This document shows, piece after piece, positions 14,746-23,411 of a stretch of 64,000 nt of DNA. A program made the position numbers and the translations under genes. The stretch lies in contig CBDICI010000004.1 in assembly GCA_965277345.1 (NCBI GenBank), forward strand, positions 558,001 to 622,000. The letters are read 5' to 3'. The notes beneath the pieces were generated by a model. It was not told where the DNA came from, made no database searches, and worked only from the letters and a program-made list of their open reading frames with translations. This stretch comes from CAIOYC01 sp965277345. GTDB taxonomy: Bacteria > Pseudomonadota > Alphaproteobacteria > Caulobacterales > Caulobacteraceae. Positions within the stretch are counted from its first letter, which is position 1. Each line of letters starts with the position of its first letter.

Positions 14746-16272
14746 TTGACCCAATTCACCGATTTCAATCTCGACCCGATCATCACCAAGGCGGTGCTGG
14801 CCAAGGGTTACACCACCCCCACCCCGATCCAGGTCCAGGCCATCCCGCCGGTCATGGCCGGCAAGGACCTTTTGGGCGTCGCCCAGACCGGCACCGGCAA
14901 GACCGCCGCCTTCGCCCTGCCGATCCTGCATCGCCTGAAGGCCAACCGGCACAAGGCCAGCCCCCGGCACTGCCGCGTGCTGGTGCTCTCGCCCACGCGT
15001 GAGCTGGCCAGCCAGATCGCCGAGAGCTTCAAGGCCTATGGCTCGGCGCTGGGCTTCAGCGTCTGCACCGTGTTCGGCGGTGTGAAGTACGGCGCGCAGA
15101 TCAAGGCGCTCGGCCAAGGCGTCGATGTGCTGGTGGCCACCCCCGGCCGCCTGATCGACCACATGCAGGAAGGGCACCTGAACCTGTCCGAGACCGAGGT
15201 GTTCGTCCTCGACGAGGCCGACCAGATGCTCGACCTCGGCTTCTTCCAACCGATCCGCAAGATCGTCGCCAGGCTGCCGATGAAGCGGCAGAACCTGTTC
15301 TTCTCCGCCACCATGCCCAAGGAGATCAAGGCGCTGGCCTCCGATCTGCTGAAGAGCCCGGTGGAGGTGTCGGTCACCCCGCCCGCCACCACCGTGGACC
15401 GGGTGGACCAGCAGGTGCTGTTCGTGGAGACGGCGAGGAAGCGCGTGCTGCTGGCCGAGCTTTACGCCAACGACCAGCTTTCCCGCACCATCGTTTTCAC
15501 CCGCACCAAGCGCGGCGCGGACCGGGTGGCCAAGCATCTGGACGCCTGCGGCGTCACCGCCGCCGCCATCCACGGCGACAAGTCCCAGCCGCAGCGGGAA
15601 AAGGCGCTGGCCGCCTTCAAGGCCGGGCAGGTCCGGGCGCTGGTCGCCACCGACATCGCCGCGCGCGGCATCGACGTCTCGGAGGTCACCCACGTGATCA
15701 ATTTCGAGCTGCCCAACGTGCCGGAAAGCTATGTGCACCGCATCGGCCGTACCGCCCGCGCCGGCCACACCGGCAAGGCCATCAGCCTGGTGGGCGACGA
15801 CGAGCGCAACCTGTTGCGCGACATCCAGAAGACCACGCGCCAGACCATCCCGACCTTCGACCGTCGCAACGACAAGTACCTGGCCCAGGCCCAGGCGGCG
15901 CAGGAACATCTCGGCTTCGAGAGGCCCGGCGCCGGCGAGGGGCTGGAGAACCGCCAGCCGGGCGCCGGCCGCGCCGACAATCGCGGCGAGCGTCGACCCC
16001 AAGCCAAGGTGGAGGGCAAGCCTGGTCAGACCAGCCAGAAGCAGCGCCAGAAGTTTCGCGGCGCCGGTCCCCGCCGCGATGGCCATGAGGGTGGTCGCCC
16101 CGAGGGCGCGCGTCACGTGGAGGGCCATCGCACCGACAGCCGTCCCGCCGGTCGCTACGGCGCGCCCAAGGTGGGCTATGAGCCATTGAAGGCCGCCGCC
16201 GCTGCTGAACCCGGCGTAGCGCTGAAGCGCAAGCGTCGCCGCCGTCCCGCCAACGGCGCCGCCACGGCGTAG
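14746..16272 (+). CDS. DEAD-box ATP-dependent RNA helicase (RhlE-like)
   Basis: A 508-residue helicase starting at a TTG (14746) with AAGGA six bases upstream. The Q motif PTPIQVQAI, Walker A AQTGTGKT (46-53), PTRELA, LDEADQMLDLGF, the SAT motif and HRIGRTARAGHTG make a complete RecA-like pair. A 130-residue basic Gly/Arg/Pro tail follows, ending in KRKRRRRP, suited to RNA or ribosome binding. Such proteins unwind structured RNA in cold adaptation, ribosome assembly or the degradosome. A perfect 11-bp hairpin follows. Confidence 0.93.
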   Translation: MTQFTDFNLDPIITKAVLAKGYTTPTPIQVQAIPPVMAGKDLLGVAQTGTGKTAAFALPILHRLKANRHKASPRHCRVLVLSPTRELASQIAESFKAYGSALGFSVCTVFGGVKYGAQIKALGQGVDVLVATPGRLIDHMQEGHLNLSETEVFVLDEADQMLDLGFFQPIRKIVARLPMKRQNLFFSATMPKEIKALASDLLKSPVEVSVTPPATTVDRVDQQVLFVETARKRVLLAELYANDQLSRTIVFTRTKRGADRVAKHLDACGVTAAAIHGDKSQPQREKALAAFKAGQVRALVATDIAARGIDVSEVTHVINFELPNVPESYVHRIGRTARAGHTGKAISLVGDDERNLLRDIQKTTRQTIPTFDRRNDKYLAQAQAAQEHLGFERPGAGEGLENRQPGAGRADNRGERRPQAKVEGKPGQTSQKQRQKFRGAGPRRDGHEGGRPEGARHVEGHRTDSRPAGRYGAPKVGYEPLKAAAAAEPGVALKRKRRRRPANGAATA

Positions 16273-16331
16273 ACTCCGCATTTTCGCTCGCCCCGCGATG
16301 CTGAAGCGAGCGGTTTGAATCGCATACAAAA

Positions 16332-16359
16332 GCGGCGGCTGGATCGCTCCAGCCGCCGC
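16332..16359. terminator. Bidirectional hairpin terminator
   Basis: Perfect 11-bp arms GCGGCGGCTGG and CCAGCCGCCGC with a six-base loop, followed by ATTCGTTTC on the plus strand and by AAAAGC-complement on the minus side. It separates the convergent helicase and CsbD genes. Confidence 0.7.
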
Positions 16360-16385
16360 ATTCGTTTCAAGGGTGGATCGGGCGC

Positions 16386-16553
16386 TTACTTCACCGCGTC
16401 CTGTACCTTGCCGACCTTGTTCTGAACGCCGCCAACGGTCTTTTCGGCTTTGCCCTTGGCTTCGAGTTCGGTGTTGCCGGTAACCTTGCCGGCGGCTTCC
16501 TTGATGGAGCCAGCGGCTTTCTTGGCGGCGCCTTCGACGCGATTCTCGCTCAT
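16386..16553 (-). CDS. CsbD-family stress protein
   Basis: A 55-residue hydrophilic protein, MSENRVEGAAKKAAGSIKEA, matching the CsbD family of small general-stress proteins (Lys/Ala/Gly-rich helical repeats with GxxKxAxGKVTGN). I use the ATG at 16553 with AGGA just upstream; the frame is open further but the family begins here. Molecular role unknown; expression under stress is known for relatives. Confidence 0.85.
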   Translation of the reverse strand: MSENRVEGAAKKAAGSIKEAAGKVTGNTELEAKGKAEKTVGGVQNKVGKVQDAVK

Positions 16554-16645
16554 TGTCCTACTCCCGATTTGGCCCTTGGGCCGTGAAGTTCCCCGAGACA
16601 ACGCTGTCTCGCGCGGGCCAGTTCCAGCCTTGCGCAAGCTCGACC

Positions 16646-18694
16646 CTATTTCTTCTTCGCCGCGGGCGTGGTCGGCAGCGCGCCCTTCACCGGCGCGGGT
16701 GTGGCCCTGGCCTCCGCCATCAGCGCCTGGCAGTCGGCGTTCTTGGCCAAGCCAGGATCGACGAACGGCAGCACCGCCGCCAGCGGCGTCAACAGCACCC
16801 CGAGCGCCAGCGCAACACCGCCCTGGGTGATGGCCGGCGCCGGCTGCACGCCGAGCTTGGGACTACGGAAATGGCCGTCGATGGTGATGGGCAGGAACAC
16901 GTGGGTCAGGCGAAACTTCTTGGAATCGCCTTTCAAGGTGAGGTCGAGGCTCTCGTCGCCGAGGCTGGCCGTGCCTGTGCCGCTGACCCGCACCACATCG
17001 GTGTCGAGCAGGATCTGACGCGCGCGCATCTGGCCGTTGATCACGTCGAACGAGGCCACGCCGCAGCGGATATCGGTCTGGGCGTTGTTCTTGGACAGCA
17101 GCAGGCCAAGCCCCTTGCCGGCATTGACGCCTAGCAGTTCAGCGAAAGCCTGGCGCATGTGGCCGTGCGGGATGACCACGGTCACCGCGCCGTTCGAGGC
17201 CGCCGCCGCGCGGTGCACGCTGTCCCCCCCCCCGGTCAGCTTGAGCCGCGCCACCATCACTCCCTCCAGCGGGGCGTCCGCGCCCTTGGACCCCGGGATG
17301 AAGTTCTTCAGCTCCACATTGGAGAGGCGGGCATCGACCGTGGTCAGCGGAACCGCGCCCCGGGCGTCCAGGGTGATGGCCGAATCCAGACTGCCCTGGG
17401 GGAAATTGAAATCGAGCGGATCGACGGTCATCAGCCCGTGGTCCAGCTTGAGACCGAGCTTGGCAGTGCGGAGCGGCAGGAAGGTGTCCTTCACCGTATC
17501 GGCGGTATAGCGCAGTCGGGCGTCCATCTTGCGCAGGCGGTCGGTGGCCAGGGTGGAGTCGGGCAGGAAGCGTTGGTCGGCCGCCATGACCGCCGCCTGC
17601 TGCTTCTGCACCGGCGTCGCGGTCGCCTTGGCCGCCTTGCTCACCGGCGGACCGCCGAACAGGGTCGCCAAGTCCTTGAAGTCCAGCGAGCGCGAGCGCA
17701 GGACGGCGTCCACGAAGGGGCGGCCCGAGGCGGTGGAGACATCGATCTTGCCGGCGAGATCGCTTGAGCCGATGCGGCCGTTGATACCGGTGAGGTCGTA
17801 GATTTTGCTGCTGTGCGCCAGCGTCCCATTGAGGTCGTAGTTCGGCGTGTTCGGCAAGGCGAGGCCGGTGAGGTAATACAGGTCGGCCAGGTCGCGGCCC
17901 TTCACGTGCAGACGGGTGGTGTAGGCGGAAAGGTCAAAGGGGCGCACCAGCTGCCCCGTCGCCTCGGCCCGCGTATCGCCCATGCGCACCGCGCCGGAAA
18001 AGGCGTAGGGCTGGTTCAACTTCACATTGATCAGCGCCCCCCCGGTGGCGGTGAGGTCGAACGGCTTGGCGTTCAGCACGCCGTGGCCGGTGAGGCTGAA
18101 CGCGTGGGCCTGCGCTCCGCCCGTGTGCTCGTTGGAATCGATGATCCCGTCGATCACCATCTTGCGGGATTGGTCCACGTAGTGGAGGTGGCCGTCACTG
18201 ACCACGAAGTGTTCGATCGGCGGCAGCTTGGTCGGGGTCGCCGAGGTCTTCCTGTTGGAGAAGTCCCAGTTGGCCTTGCCCTTGGCGTCGCGGCGCAGGT
18301 CGATGATGGGGTGATCCAGTTCGAGCAGCGGCAGGGCCGGCTTGCGCTGGATCAGCGATTTCCACCGCGTCTGCACCACCAGCCTGTCCACCGTCACCAT
18401 ATCGCCGTCGCCCGCCCAGGCTGGCTGGCCGATCTTCAGCCCGCCCACCGAAACCTGCGGCGTCCAGGTCAGCAGGTGCACCTTCAGGTCTCCGTCGATC
18501 CGCACGCGCCGGCCTGTGGCGTCGGAGGCGAAGCGGCTGATCGGGCCGCGCAGCATGTTCCAGTCGAAGAGGGCGACGATCAGCACGATGACCACGATCA
18601 GGGTGAGCAACAGCCCTCCCATCCAAACCAGCGCCTTCTGCTCGGGCGACATGGCGGGGCGGTGTTCAAAGGCACGCGGATCGGCGGTGGTCAC
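16646..18694 (-). CDS. AsmA-family membrane-anchored protein
   Basis: A 682-residue protein with one N-terminal membrane helix (LVWMGGLLLTLIVVIVLIVAL, about residues 23-43) and a long periplasmic AsmA-like repeat region beginning FASDATGRRVRIDGDLKVHL and ending near GDSKKFRLTHVFLPITIDG. AsmA-like proteins belong to the group thought to bridge the envelope for phospholipid transport. Translation starts at a GTG (18694); an ATG 15 codons on is an alternative. The C-terminus is a short Lys-rich tail. It stands alone. Confidence 0.85.
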   Translation of the reverse strand: MTTADPRAFEHRPAMSPEQKALVWMGGLLLTLIVVIVLIVALFDWNMLRGPISRFASDATGRRVRIDGDLKVHLLTWTPQVSVGGLKIGQPAWAGDGDMVTVDRLVVQTRWKSLIQRKPALPLLELDHPIIDLRRDAKGKANWDFSNRKTSATPTKLPPIEHFVVSDGHLHYVDQSRKMVIDGIIDSNEHTGGAQAHAFSLTGHGVLNAKPFDLTATGGALINVKLNQPYAFSGAVRMGDTRAEATGQLVRPFDLSAYTTRLHVKGRDLADLYYLTGLALPNTPNYDLNGTLAHSSKIYDLTGINGRIGSSDLAGKIDVSTASGRPFVDAVLRSRSLDFKDLATLFGGPPVSKAAKATATPVQKQQAAVMAADQRFLPDSTLATDRLRKMDARLRYTADTVKDTFLPLRTAKLGLKLDHGLMTVDPLDFNFPQGSLDSAITLDARGAVPLTTVDARLSNVELKNFIPGSKGADAPLEGVMVARLKLTGGGDSVHRAAAASNGAVTVVIPHGHMRQAFAELLGVNAGKGLGLLLSKNNAQTDIRCGVASFDVINGQMRARQILLDTDVVRVSGTGTASLGDESLDLTLKGDSKKFRLTHVFLPITIDGHFRSPKLGVQPAPAITQGGVALALGVLLTPLAAVLPFVDPGLAKNADCQALMAEARATPAPVKGALPTTPAAKKK

Positions 18695-18774
18695 GGTGGT
18701 TAAGCCTGTATAGCAAGCCGTTGAAACCCTTGGCCGACCCGCTTCGTTCCGCCCGCCCGCCGAATCGCCAGACC

Positions 18775-19917
18775 TCAGTCCCGCGCAGCCTCGATCCAGG
18801 CTTGCGCGCGCATCTCCTGCAGGCGCGAGACGGTGCGCTCGAACTCGAACGATCCGTCACCGGACGGATACAGCGCGTCGGGTTCGGCCGCGGCCGACAC
18901 CACCAGCTTGGCCTTCGCCTCATACAGGGCGTCGATCAAGGCGACGAAACGCGCCGCCTCATTGCGATGATCGGGGGTGAGCAGCGGCACATCCTCCAGA
19001 AACACCGTGTGGAAGCGCTCCGCCACCGCCAGATAGTCCTGCGCCCCGAGCGCCTGGCCGCACAGCGACACGAAGGTAGCGCGCAGGTGGCCGCCCGCGG
19101 CGTGGGGCAGGCGCAGCTTGCGGCCATAGACCTCCAGCGTCGCCCCCGTTTCCTCCGCCCCGTCCAGCAGCGTCCGCCATAGCGCGTCGAAGGCGGCCTC
19201 GTTCGCCGGGCTCGGCGGCGCGAAATAGACCCGCGCGCCCCGCAGGCGATCCAGCCGGAAGTCCTTCGGCCCCGCCACCCGCACCACCTCCAGCCGGTCC
19301 TTCAGCAGGGCGATGAAGGGCAGGAAAAGCTGGCGGTTCAGCCCGTCCCTGTAGAGGTCATCCGGCGCCCGGTTGGAGGTGGCCACCACGGTCACACTCC
19401 GGGCGAACAACGCCTCGAACAGCCGCCCCAGGATCATGGCGTCGGCGATATCGCTCACGTGGAACTCGTCGAAGCAGAGCAGGCGGGTCTCGCCGGCGAT
19501 CCGCTCCGCGCTCGCCGCGATGGGATCATCGCCGTGTCCCAGGCCCCCTGTTCTGCTATGGGGGAAGGCGTCGCGCCGGGCCGGGCTATCGCCCTTTTTC
19601 CACAGCTCGATCAACTTATGAATCTCGCCCATGAAGGCGTGGAAGTGGACGCGGCGCTTGCGTGTCACCGGGGCGCTGTCGAAGAACAGGTCCATCAGCA
19701 TGGACTTGCCGCGCCCCACCGGCCCCCAGAGATAGACCCCCTTGGGCGGCTCCCTCTTGCGACCGAAGAAGGGCAGCGAGAAGCCGGGCTCGGCCAGGGC
19801 GTTCAACTCGCCCTCCAGCCGCGACAGGGCCTGAACCGCCTGCGCCTGCGCCGCGTCGGGCGCGATCTCCCCCGCCGAAAGCTTGTTCTGATAGGCCGCG
19901 GCCACGGAGAGCGCCAT
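18775..19917 (-). CDS. zapE: Cell division protein ZapE (AFG1-like ATPase)
   Basis: A 380-residue AAA-type ATPase with Walker A GPVGRGKS and Walker B LLCFDEFHVSD, followed by ATSNRAPDDLY, all diagnostic of the AFG1/ZapE family. In E. coli ZapE associates with the Z-ring; AFG1 proteins also act in membrane protein quality control. A segment near residue 115 (FPHSRTGGLG) looks longer than usual and is encoded by CCCCCAT...GGGGG sequence that may be a repeat remnant. No direct partner lies beside it. Confidence 0.92.
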   Translation of the reverse strand: MALSVAAAYQNKLSAGEIAPDAAQAQAVQALSRLEGELNALAEPGFSLPFFGRKREPPKGVYLWGPVGRGKSMLMDLFFDSAPVTRKRRVHFHAFMGEIHKLIELWKKGDSPARRDAFPHSRTGGLGHGDDPIAASAERIAGETRLLCFDEFHVSDIADAMILGRLFEALFARSVTVVATSNRAPDDLYRDGLNRQLFLPFIALLKDRLEVVRVAGPKDFRLDRLRGARVYFAPPSPANEAAFDALWRTLLDGAEETGATLEVYGRKLRLPHAAGGHLRATFVSLCGQALGAQDYLAVAERFHTVFLEDVPLLTPDHRNEAARFVALIDALYEAKAKLVVSAAAEPDALYPSGDGSFEFERTVSRLQEMRAQAWIEAARD

Positions 19918-19958
19918 GGCGGCCCGTGTCGCTCAGGATAAGCGCCGAGACAAGCGGG

Positions 19959-20366
19959 TCACGCTCCGGTCAGCCAGTCTTCGCTCCTGAGGCCTTCGAC
20001 ACGCCCGAACTCGGAGAGGTTGCTGGACACGACGATCAGGCCGCGCGATCGGGCATGGCCGGCGATGAGCACGTCATAGGCGCCGATCTTCTGCCCCTTG
20101 GCCTCCAGATCAACCCGGATGTCGGCGGCATGGTCGGCGGCGGCAGCGTCGAACGACAATACATCCAGGCGGCTGGTGAAACGCTCGATGGCGGCCCGAT
20201 GGTGCGTTGGGCGAGCCGACTTCGCCGCGCCCCGCAGCAGCTCAGTCAGGACAATGGTGGAGATACACAACTCTTGGACGGTGTCATTGAAGCGTTCGCG
20301 CATGAAACTCGGCCGGTCGCGAAGCACCCGTATGCACAGGCTGGTGTCCAGCATGTAGCGGAGCAT
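19959..20366 (-). CDS. vapC: VapC-type PIN-domain ribonuclease toxin
   Basis: A 135-residue PIN domain. The acidic active site is visible: Asp in YMLDTSLCI near the start, Glu in IVLTELLRG, Asp in IGAYDVLIAGHA, and the final NLSEFGRV segment. These toxins cut specific RNAs, often initiator tRNA. The ATG overlaps the antitoxin stop by one base (TGATG), the standard vapBC coupling. Frame and active site are intact, so the toxin appears functional. Confidence 0.93.
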   Translation of the reverse strand: MLRYMLDTSLCIRVLRDRPSFMRERFNDTVQELCISTIVLTELLRGAAKSARPTHHRAAIERFTSRLDVLSFDAAAADHAADIRVDLEAKGQKIGAYDVLIAGHARSRGLIVVSSNLSEFGRVEGLRSEDWLTGA

Positions 20367-20587
20367 CAGAAGGGCTCGCGCTCCTCCGCCTCGGGTTGAT
20401 CGCGTTCGCCGAGGTCAATCCCGGGTTCGTCGAAAAAGCTATCCCAAACGGCTTCGGACGGCACGATGACTCGCCGATTGCCCTCCTTGAGGATGGTGAC
20501 AGACCGCACACCTTCGGGAAAGGCGACGTCCTTGGGAAGACGCACTGCCTGGGATCGGTTCGATTGAAACAGCGTGGTCTTGGTCAT
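20366..20587 (-). CDS. vapB: VapB-type antitoxin (AbrB/SpoVT fold)
   Basis: A 73-residue antitoxin starting MTKTTLFQSNRSQAVRLPKD, the typical VapB DNA-binding N-terminus, with an acidic C-terminal tail (GERDQPEAEEREPF) that would wrap the VapC active site. It precedes and overlaps vapC. A long perfect dyad lies directly upstream, fitting autoregulation by the VapBC complex. Confidence 0.92.
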   Translation of the reverse strand: MTKTTLFQSNRSQAVRLPKDVAFPEGVRSVTILKEGNRRVIVPSEAVWDSFFDEPGIDLGERDQPEAEEREPF

Positions 20588-20603
20588 GTTGTGTCAGGAC
20601 GAT

Positions 20604-20634
20604 ATCAGGGATATACAAAAGATATATCCCTGAT
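20604..20634 (-). promoter_or_regulatory. vapBC operator, perfect 12-bp dyad
   Basis: ATCAGGGATATA (20604-20615) and TATATCCCTGAT (20623-20634) are perfect inverted copies with a seven-base spacer, 17 bases before the vapB ATG. The AT-rich core (TATAT) likely overlaps the -10 element. Confidence 0.75.
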
Positions 20635-20804
20635 GGTGGAAAATCAAGTTGACTGTCCGCCTCGTCGGTCGCGCCTTGCCGCGCGGGCGGCGGGCGTCGG
20701 GAATGAGAGCCGAGGTCCCCTTCCCCCCCCGCAAGAATCCGCTACTGTCCTTCGTCCAACAGGGCGGCCCGGCGCGGGCGGCCTGAACCTGCCCGGACGA
20801 CCTC

Positions 20805-21923
20805 ATGAAGCTCACCATCGAGCGCCAGTCGCTGATCAAGGCCCTCGGCCACGTGCAGAGCGTGGTGGAGCGGCGCAACACCATTCCCATCCTGTCCAAC
20901 GTACTGCTCTCCGCTGACAAGGGGGGGCTGAGCTTCTCCGCCACCGACCTCGACATGGAGATCGTGGACGAGACCAATGCGGAGATCGGCATCTCCGGCC
21001 AGATCACCGCGCCGGCGCACACCCTCTACGAGATCGTCCGCAAGCTGCCCGAGGGGGCGGAGGTGGAGCTGAAGTTCCAGGGCGACGATCCGCGCCTGGC
21101 CGTCTCGGCGGGGCGCTCGAAGTTCAATCTGCCGGTGCTGCCGGCGGGCGACTTCCCGGTGATGTCGTCCGACGGCCTGTCGGCGCGGGTCAGCGTCGAT
21201 ACCGAGGCCTTGATCCGGCTGATCGACAAGACCCGTTTCGCCATCTCCACCGAGGAGACGCGCTATTACCTGAACGGCCTCTACGTGCACACCGTGATGG
21301 ACGAGGGCCAGGCCAAGCTGCGCTGCGTCGCCACCGACGGCCACCGCCTGGCCCTGGCCGAAATGCCGGCGCCGGAGGGGGCGCTCGGCCTGCCCGGCGT
21401 GATCGTCCCACGCAAGACCATCGGCGAGGCCCGCCGCCTGCTCGACGACGCGGGGGAAAGCGTGGAGTTGCAGATCTCCACCGCCAAGGTGCGCTTCGAG
21501 TTCGGCCGCGCCGCCCTGACCTCCAAGGTGATCGACGGCTCCTTCCCCGACTATCTGCGGGTGATCCCGAGGGACAACCAGAAGGTCGTGATGATCGACA
21601 ACGCCCTGTTCGCCGCCGCGGTGGACCGGGTGGCCACCATTTCGGCGGAGAAGTCGCGCTCGGTGAAGCTGGCCATCGAACCCGGCAAGCTGACGCTTAC
21701 CGTGCGCAACATGGAGGCCGGCCAGGCGATCGAGGAGATCGAGATCGACTATGACGGCGACAGCTTCGAGATCGGCTTCAACGCCCGCTACCTGCTCGAC
21801 GTGTGCGGCCAGATCGGCGGCGAGATGATGGAACTGCGCTTCGCCGACCCCGCCTCGCCCACCCTGGTGCTCGACCCCACCGACCCCGGCGTCCGCTACG
21901 TGCTGATGCCGCTGCGGGTGTGA
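20805..21923 (+). CDS. dnaN: DNA polymerase III beta subunit (sliding clamp)
   Basis: A 372-residue clamp protein beginning MKLTIERQSLIKALGHVQSVVERRNTIP after the first 20 residues read as the family consensus. It has three repeated clamp domains, LYEIVRKLPEGAEVELKFQ in domain I, GLYVHTV in domain II, and the C-terminal YVLMPLRV that closes the hydrophobic pocket. It tethers Pol III and other enzymes to DNA. No dnaA or recF lies next to it, as is usual in alphaproteobacteria where dnaN is dispersed. Confidence 0.97.
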   Translation: MKLTIERQSLIKALGHVQSVVERRNTIPILSNVLLSADKGGLSFSATDLDMEIVDETNAEIGISGQITAPAHTLYEIVRKLPEGAEVELKFQGDDPRLAVSAGRSKFNLPVLPAGDFPVMSSDGLSARVSVDTEALIRLIDKTRFAISTEETRYYLNGLYVHTVMDEGQAKLRCVATDGHRLALAEMPAPEGALGLPGVIVPRKTIGEARRLLDDAGESVELQISTAKVRFEFGRAALTSKVIDGSFPDYLRVIPRDNQKVVMIDNALFAAAVDRVATISAEKSRSVKLAIEPGKLTLTVRNMEAGQAIEEIEIDYDGDSFEIGFNARYLLDVCGQIGGEMMELRFADPASPTLVLDPTDPGVRYVLMPLRV

Positions 21924-21935
21924 TCATAAAACGGT

Positions 21936-22038
21936 TGTCATCCCGGCCGTAGCGTAGCGGAGAGCCGGGACCCCGATAGAGGCTCTCGCTGACCCCTCGG
22001 GGTCCCGGATAAGCGCGCCGCGCTTTCCGGGATGACAG
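21936..22038. repeat. Palindromic intergenic repeat, GTCATCCCGG family (copy 2)
   Basis: Outer arms TGTCATCCCGG and CCGGGATGACAG and inner arms GAGCCGGGACCCCGA/TCGGGGTCCCGGAT match the copies at 8478, 26665 and 45512. It lies between dnaN and the transaldolase gene, ending 27 bases before the latter's ATG. Confidence 0.8.
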
Positions 22039-22065
22039 ACTGGAACGGCATAGCGGAGCTTCATC

Positions 22066-22719
22066 ATGCAACTCTTCATCGACACCGCCGAGATCGCCGT
22101 TCTTGAGGCGCTGAACGAGACCGGGCTGGTGGACGGGGTGACCACCAACCCCTCGCTCATCGCCAAGTCCGGCCGCCAGTTCCTCCCCACCATCGCCGAA
22201 ATCTGCGACCTGATCGACGGGCCGGTCTCCGCCGAGGTAGCCGCGACGGACGCGCCGACCATGATCTCGGAGGGGGAGCGGCTGGCCGCCATCGCCTCCA
22301 ACGTGGTGATCAAGCTGCCCCTGACCTTCGAGGGGCTCAAAGCCTGTGCTCATTTCGCCGCGCAGGGGACCATGACCAACGTGACGCTGTGCTTCTCCGC
22401 CACCCAGGCGTTGCTCGCCGCCAAGGCGGGCGCCACCTATGTCTCGCCCTTCGTCGGCCGGCTGGACGACCACGGCGCCGACGGTATGGAGTTGATCGGT
22501 GAGATGCGCGCCATCTACGACACCTATGGCTTCGACACCGAAATCCTCGCCGCCTCGATCCGCACCTCGGCGCATGTGACGGCCGCGGCCCTGGCCGGCG
22601 CCGATTGCGCGACCATTCCGCCGCAGGTGTTCGAGGGCCTCGTCAAGCATCCGTTAACCGACAAGGGTCTTGAACAGTTCCTGAGCGACTGGAAGGGCAC
22701 GGGCCAGTCCATCCTCTAG
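22066..22719 (+). CDS. tal: Transaldolase (short, FSA/TalB-type 3)
   Basis: A 217-residue TIM-barrel aldolase of the short transaldolase/fructose-6-phosphate aldolase family. MQLFIDTAEI, GVTTNPSL, the Schiff-base Lys in VVIKLPLT, TNVTLCFS and SPFVGRLDD are the family blocks. It transfers dihydroxyacetone units in the non-oxidative pentose phosphate path. Transaldolase versus FSA activity cannot be separated by eye. The next gene follows closely and may be cotranscribed. Confidence 0.93.
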   Translation: MQLFIDTAEIAVLEALNETGLVDGVTTNPSLIAKSGRQFLPTIAEICDLIDGPVSAEVAATDAPTMISEGERLAAIASNVVIKLPLTFEGLKACAHFAAQGTMTNVTLCFSATQALLAAKAGATYVSPFVGRLDDHGADGMELIGEMRAIYDTYGFDTEILAASIRTSAHVTAAALAGADCATIPPQVFEGLVKHPLTDKGLEQFLSDWKGTGQSIL

Positions 22720-22733
22720 TTTCGGGGCGGAGT

Positions 22734-23411
22734 GTGAGCGAGGCGGCGGACCTTCAAATCGAAGCATTCCCGTTCGGCTGGGCGGAGGTCCGGGCGCTGC
22801 TGCTCGCCAATCCGGCCCTGCTCCGCGATGACCTCGACCTGATGCACGCCCTCGGGCTCAAGGCCGCCAATGTGGTGGAGTTCGGCCCGGCCGCGCTGGC
22901 CCGCCTGGAGGCGGCCAAGGCCCGCGAGGCCACCGCCCGTCAGGAGATCGAGGCCCTGGCCAAGGCCAATTTCCACGCCCAGGCCCAGACCCACGCCCTG
23001 ATCGTCGAAATGCTGGAGAGCCGCAACAACGCCGATCTCGCGCGCCGCGTGCAGCAGGCGGCCGAGGAGCGCTACGGCCTGATCGCCGGGTCAATCGCGG
23101 TGGAGGGTCCCGGCCACACCCCGGCCGGCTGGCGCGCCGTGCCCTTGGGCCTCGTCGACATGATCCTCGGCGAGCGGTCCTCGCGCATGGGGCCGCCCAT
23201 CGCCGCCGCCGACCTGTTCGGCCCCCTGGCGGACGAGGTGCATAGCGTCGCGCTGGTGCGGCTCTCACTCTGGTCGCCGGCGCGGCAGGGGGCGCTGGCC
23301 TTCGGCTCCATCGAACCCGGCGGCTTCACCCGCGACATGGGCGCCGAGCTGGTCGCCTTCCTGGCCCGGGTGGTCGAACGCACGGCCGAGCGATGGCCGC
23401 CGCTGGACTGA
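22734..23411 (+). CDS. DUF484-family protein
   Basis: A 225-residue protein of the DUF484 (GAF-like) family. An N-terminal helical part (WAEVRALLLANPALLRDDLDLM) is followed by a coiled segment and a GAF-like C-terminal domain with LVRLSLWSPARQGALAFGS. It starts at GTG 22734 with GGAG upstream. DUF484 genes regularly precede xerC, and here the two overlap by 19 bases, so they are likely coexpressed. Function unknown. Confidence 0.88.
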   Translation: MSEAADLQIEAFPFGWAEVRALLLANPALLRDDLDLMHALGLKAANVVEFGPAALARLEAAKAREATARQEIEALAKANFHAQAQTHALIVEMLESRNNADLARRVQQAAEERYGLIAGSIAVEGPGHTPAGWRAVPLGLVDMILGERSSRMGPPIAAADLFGPLADEVHSVALVRLSLWSPARQGALAFGSIEPGGFTRDMGAELVAFLARVVERTAERWPPLD

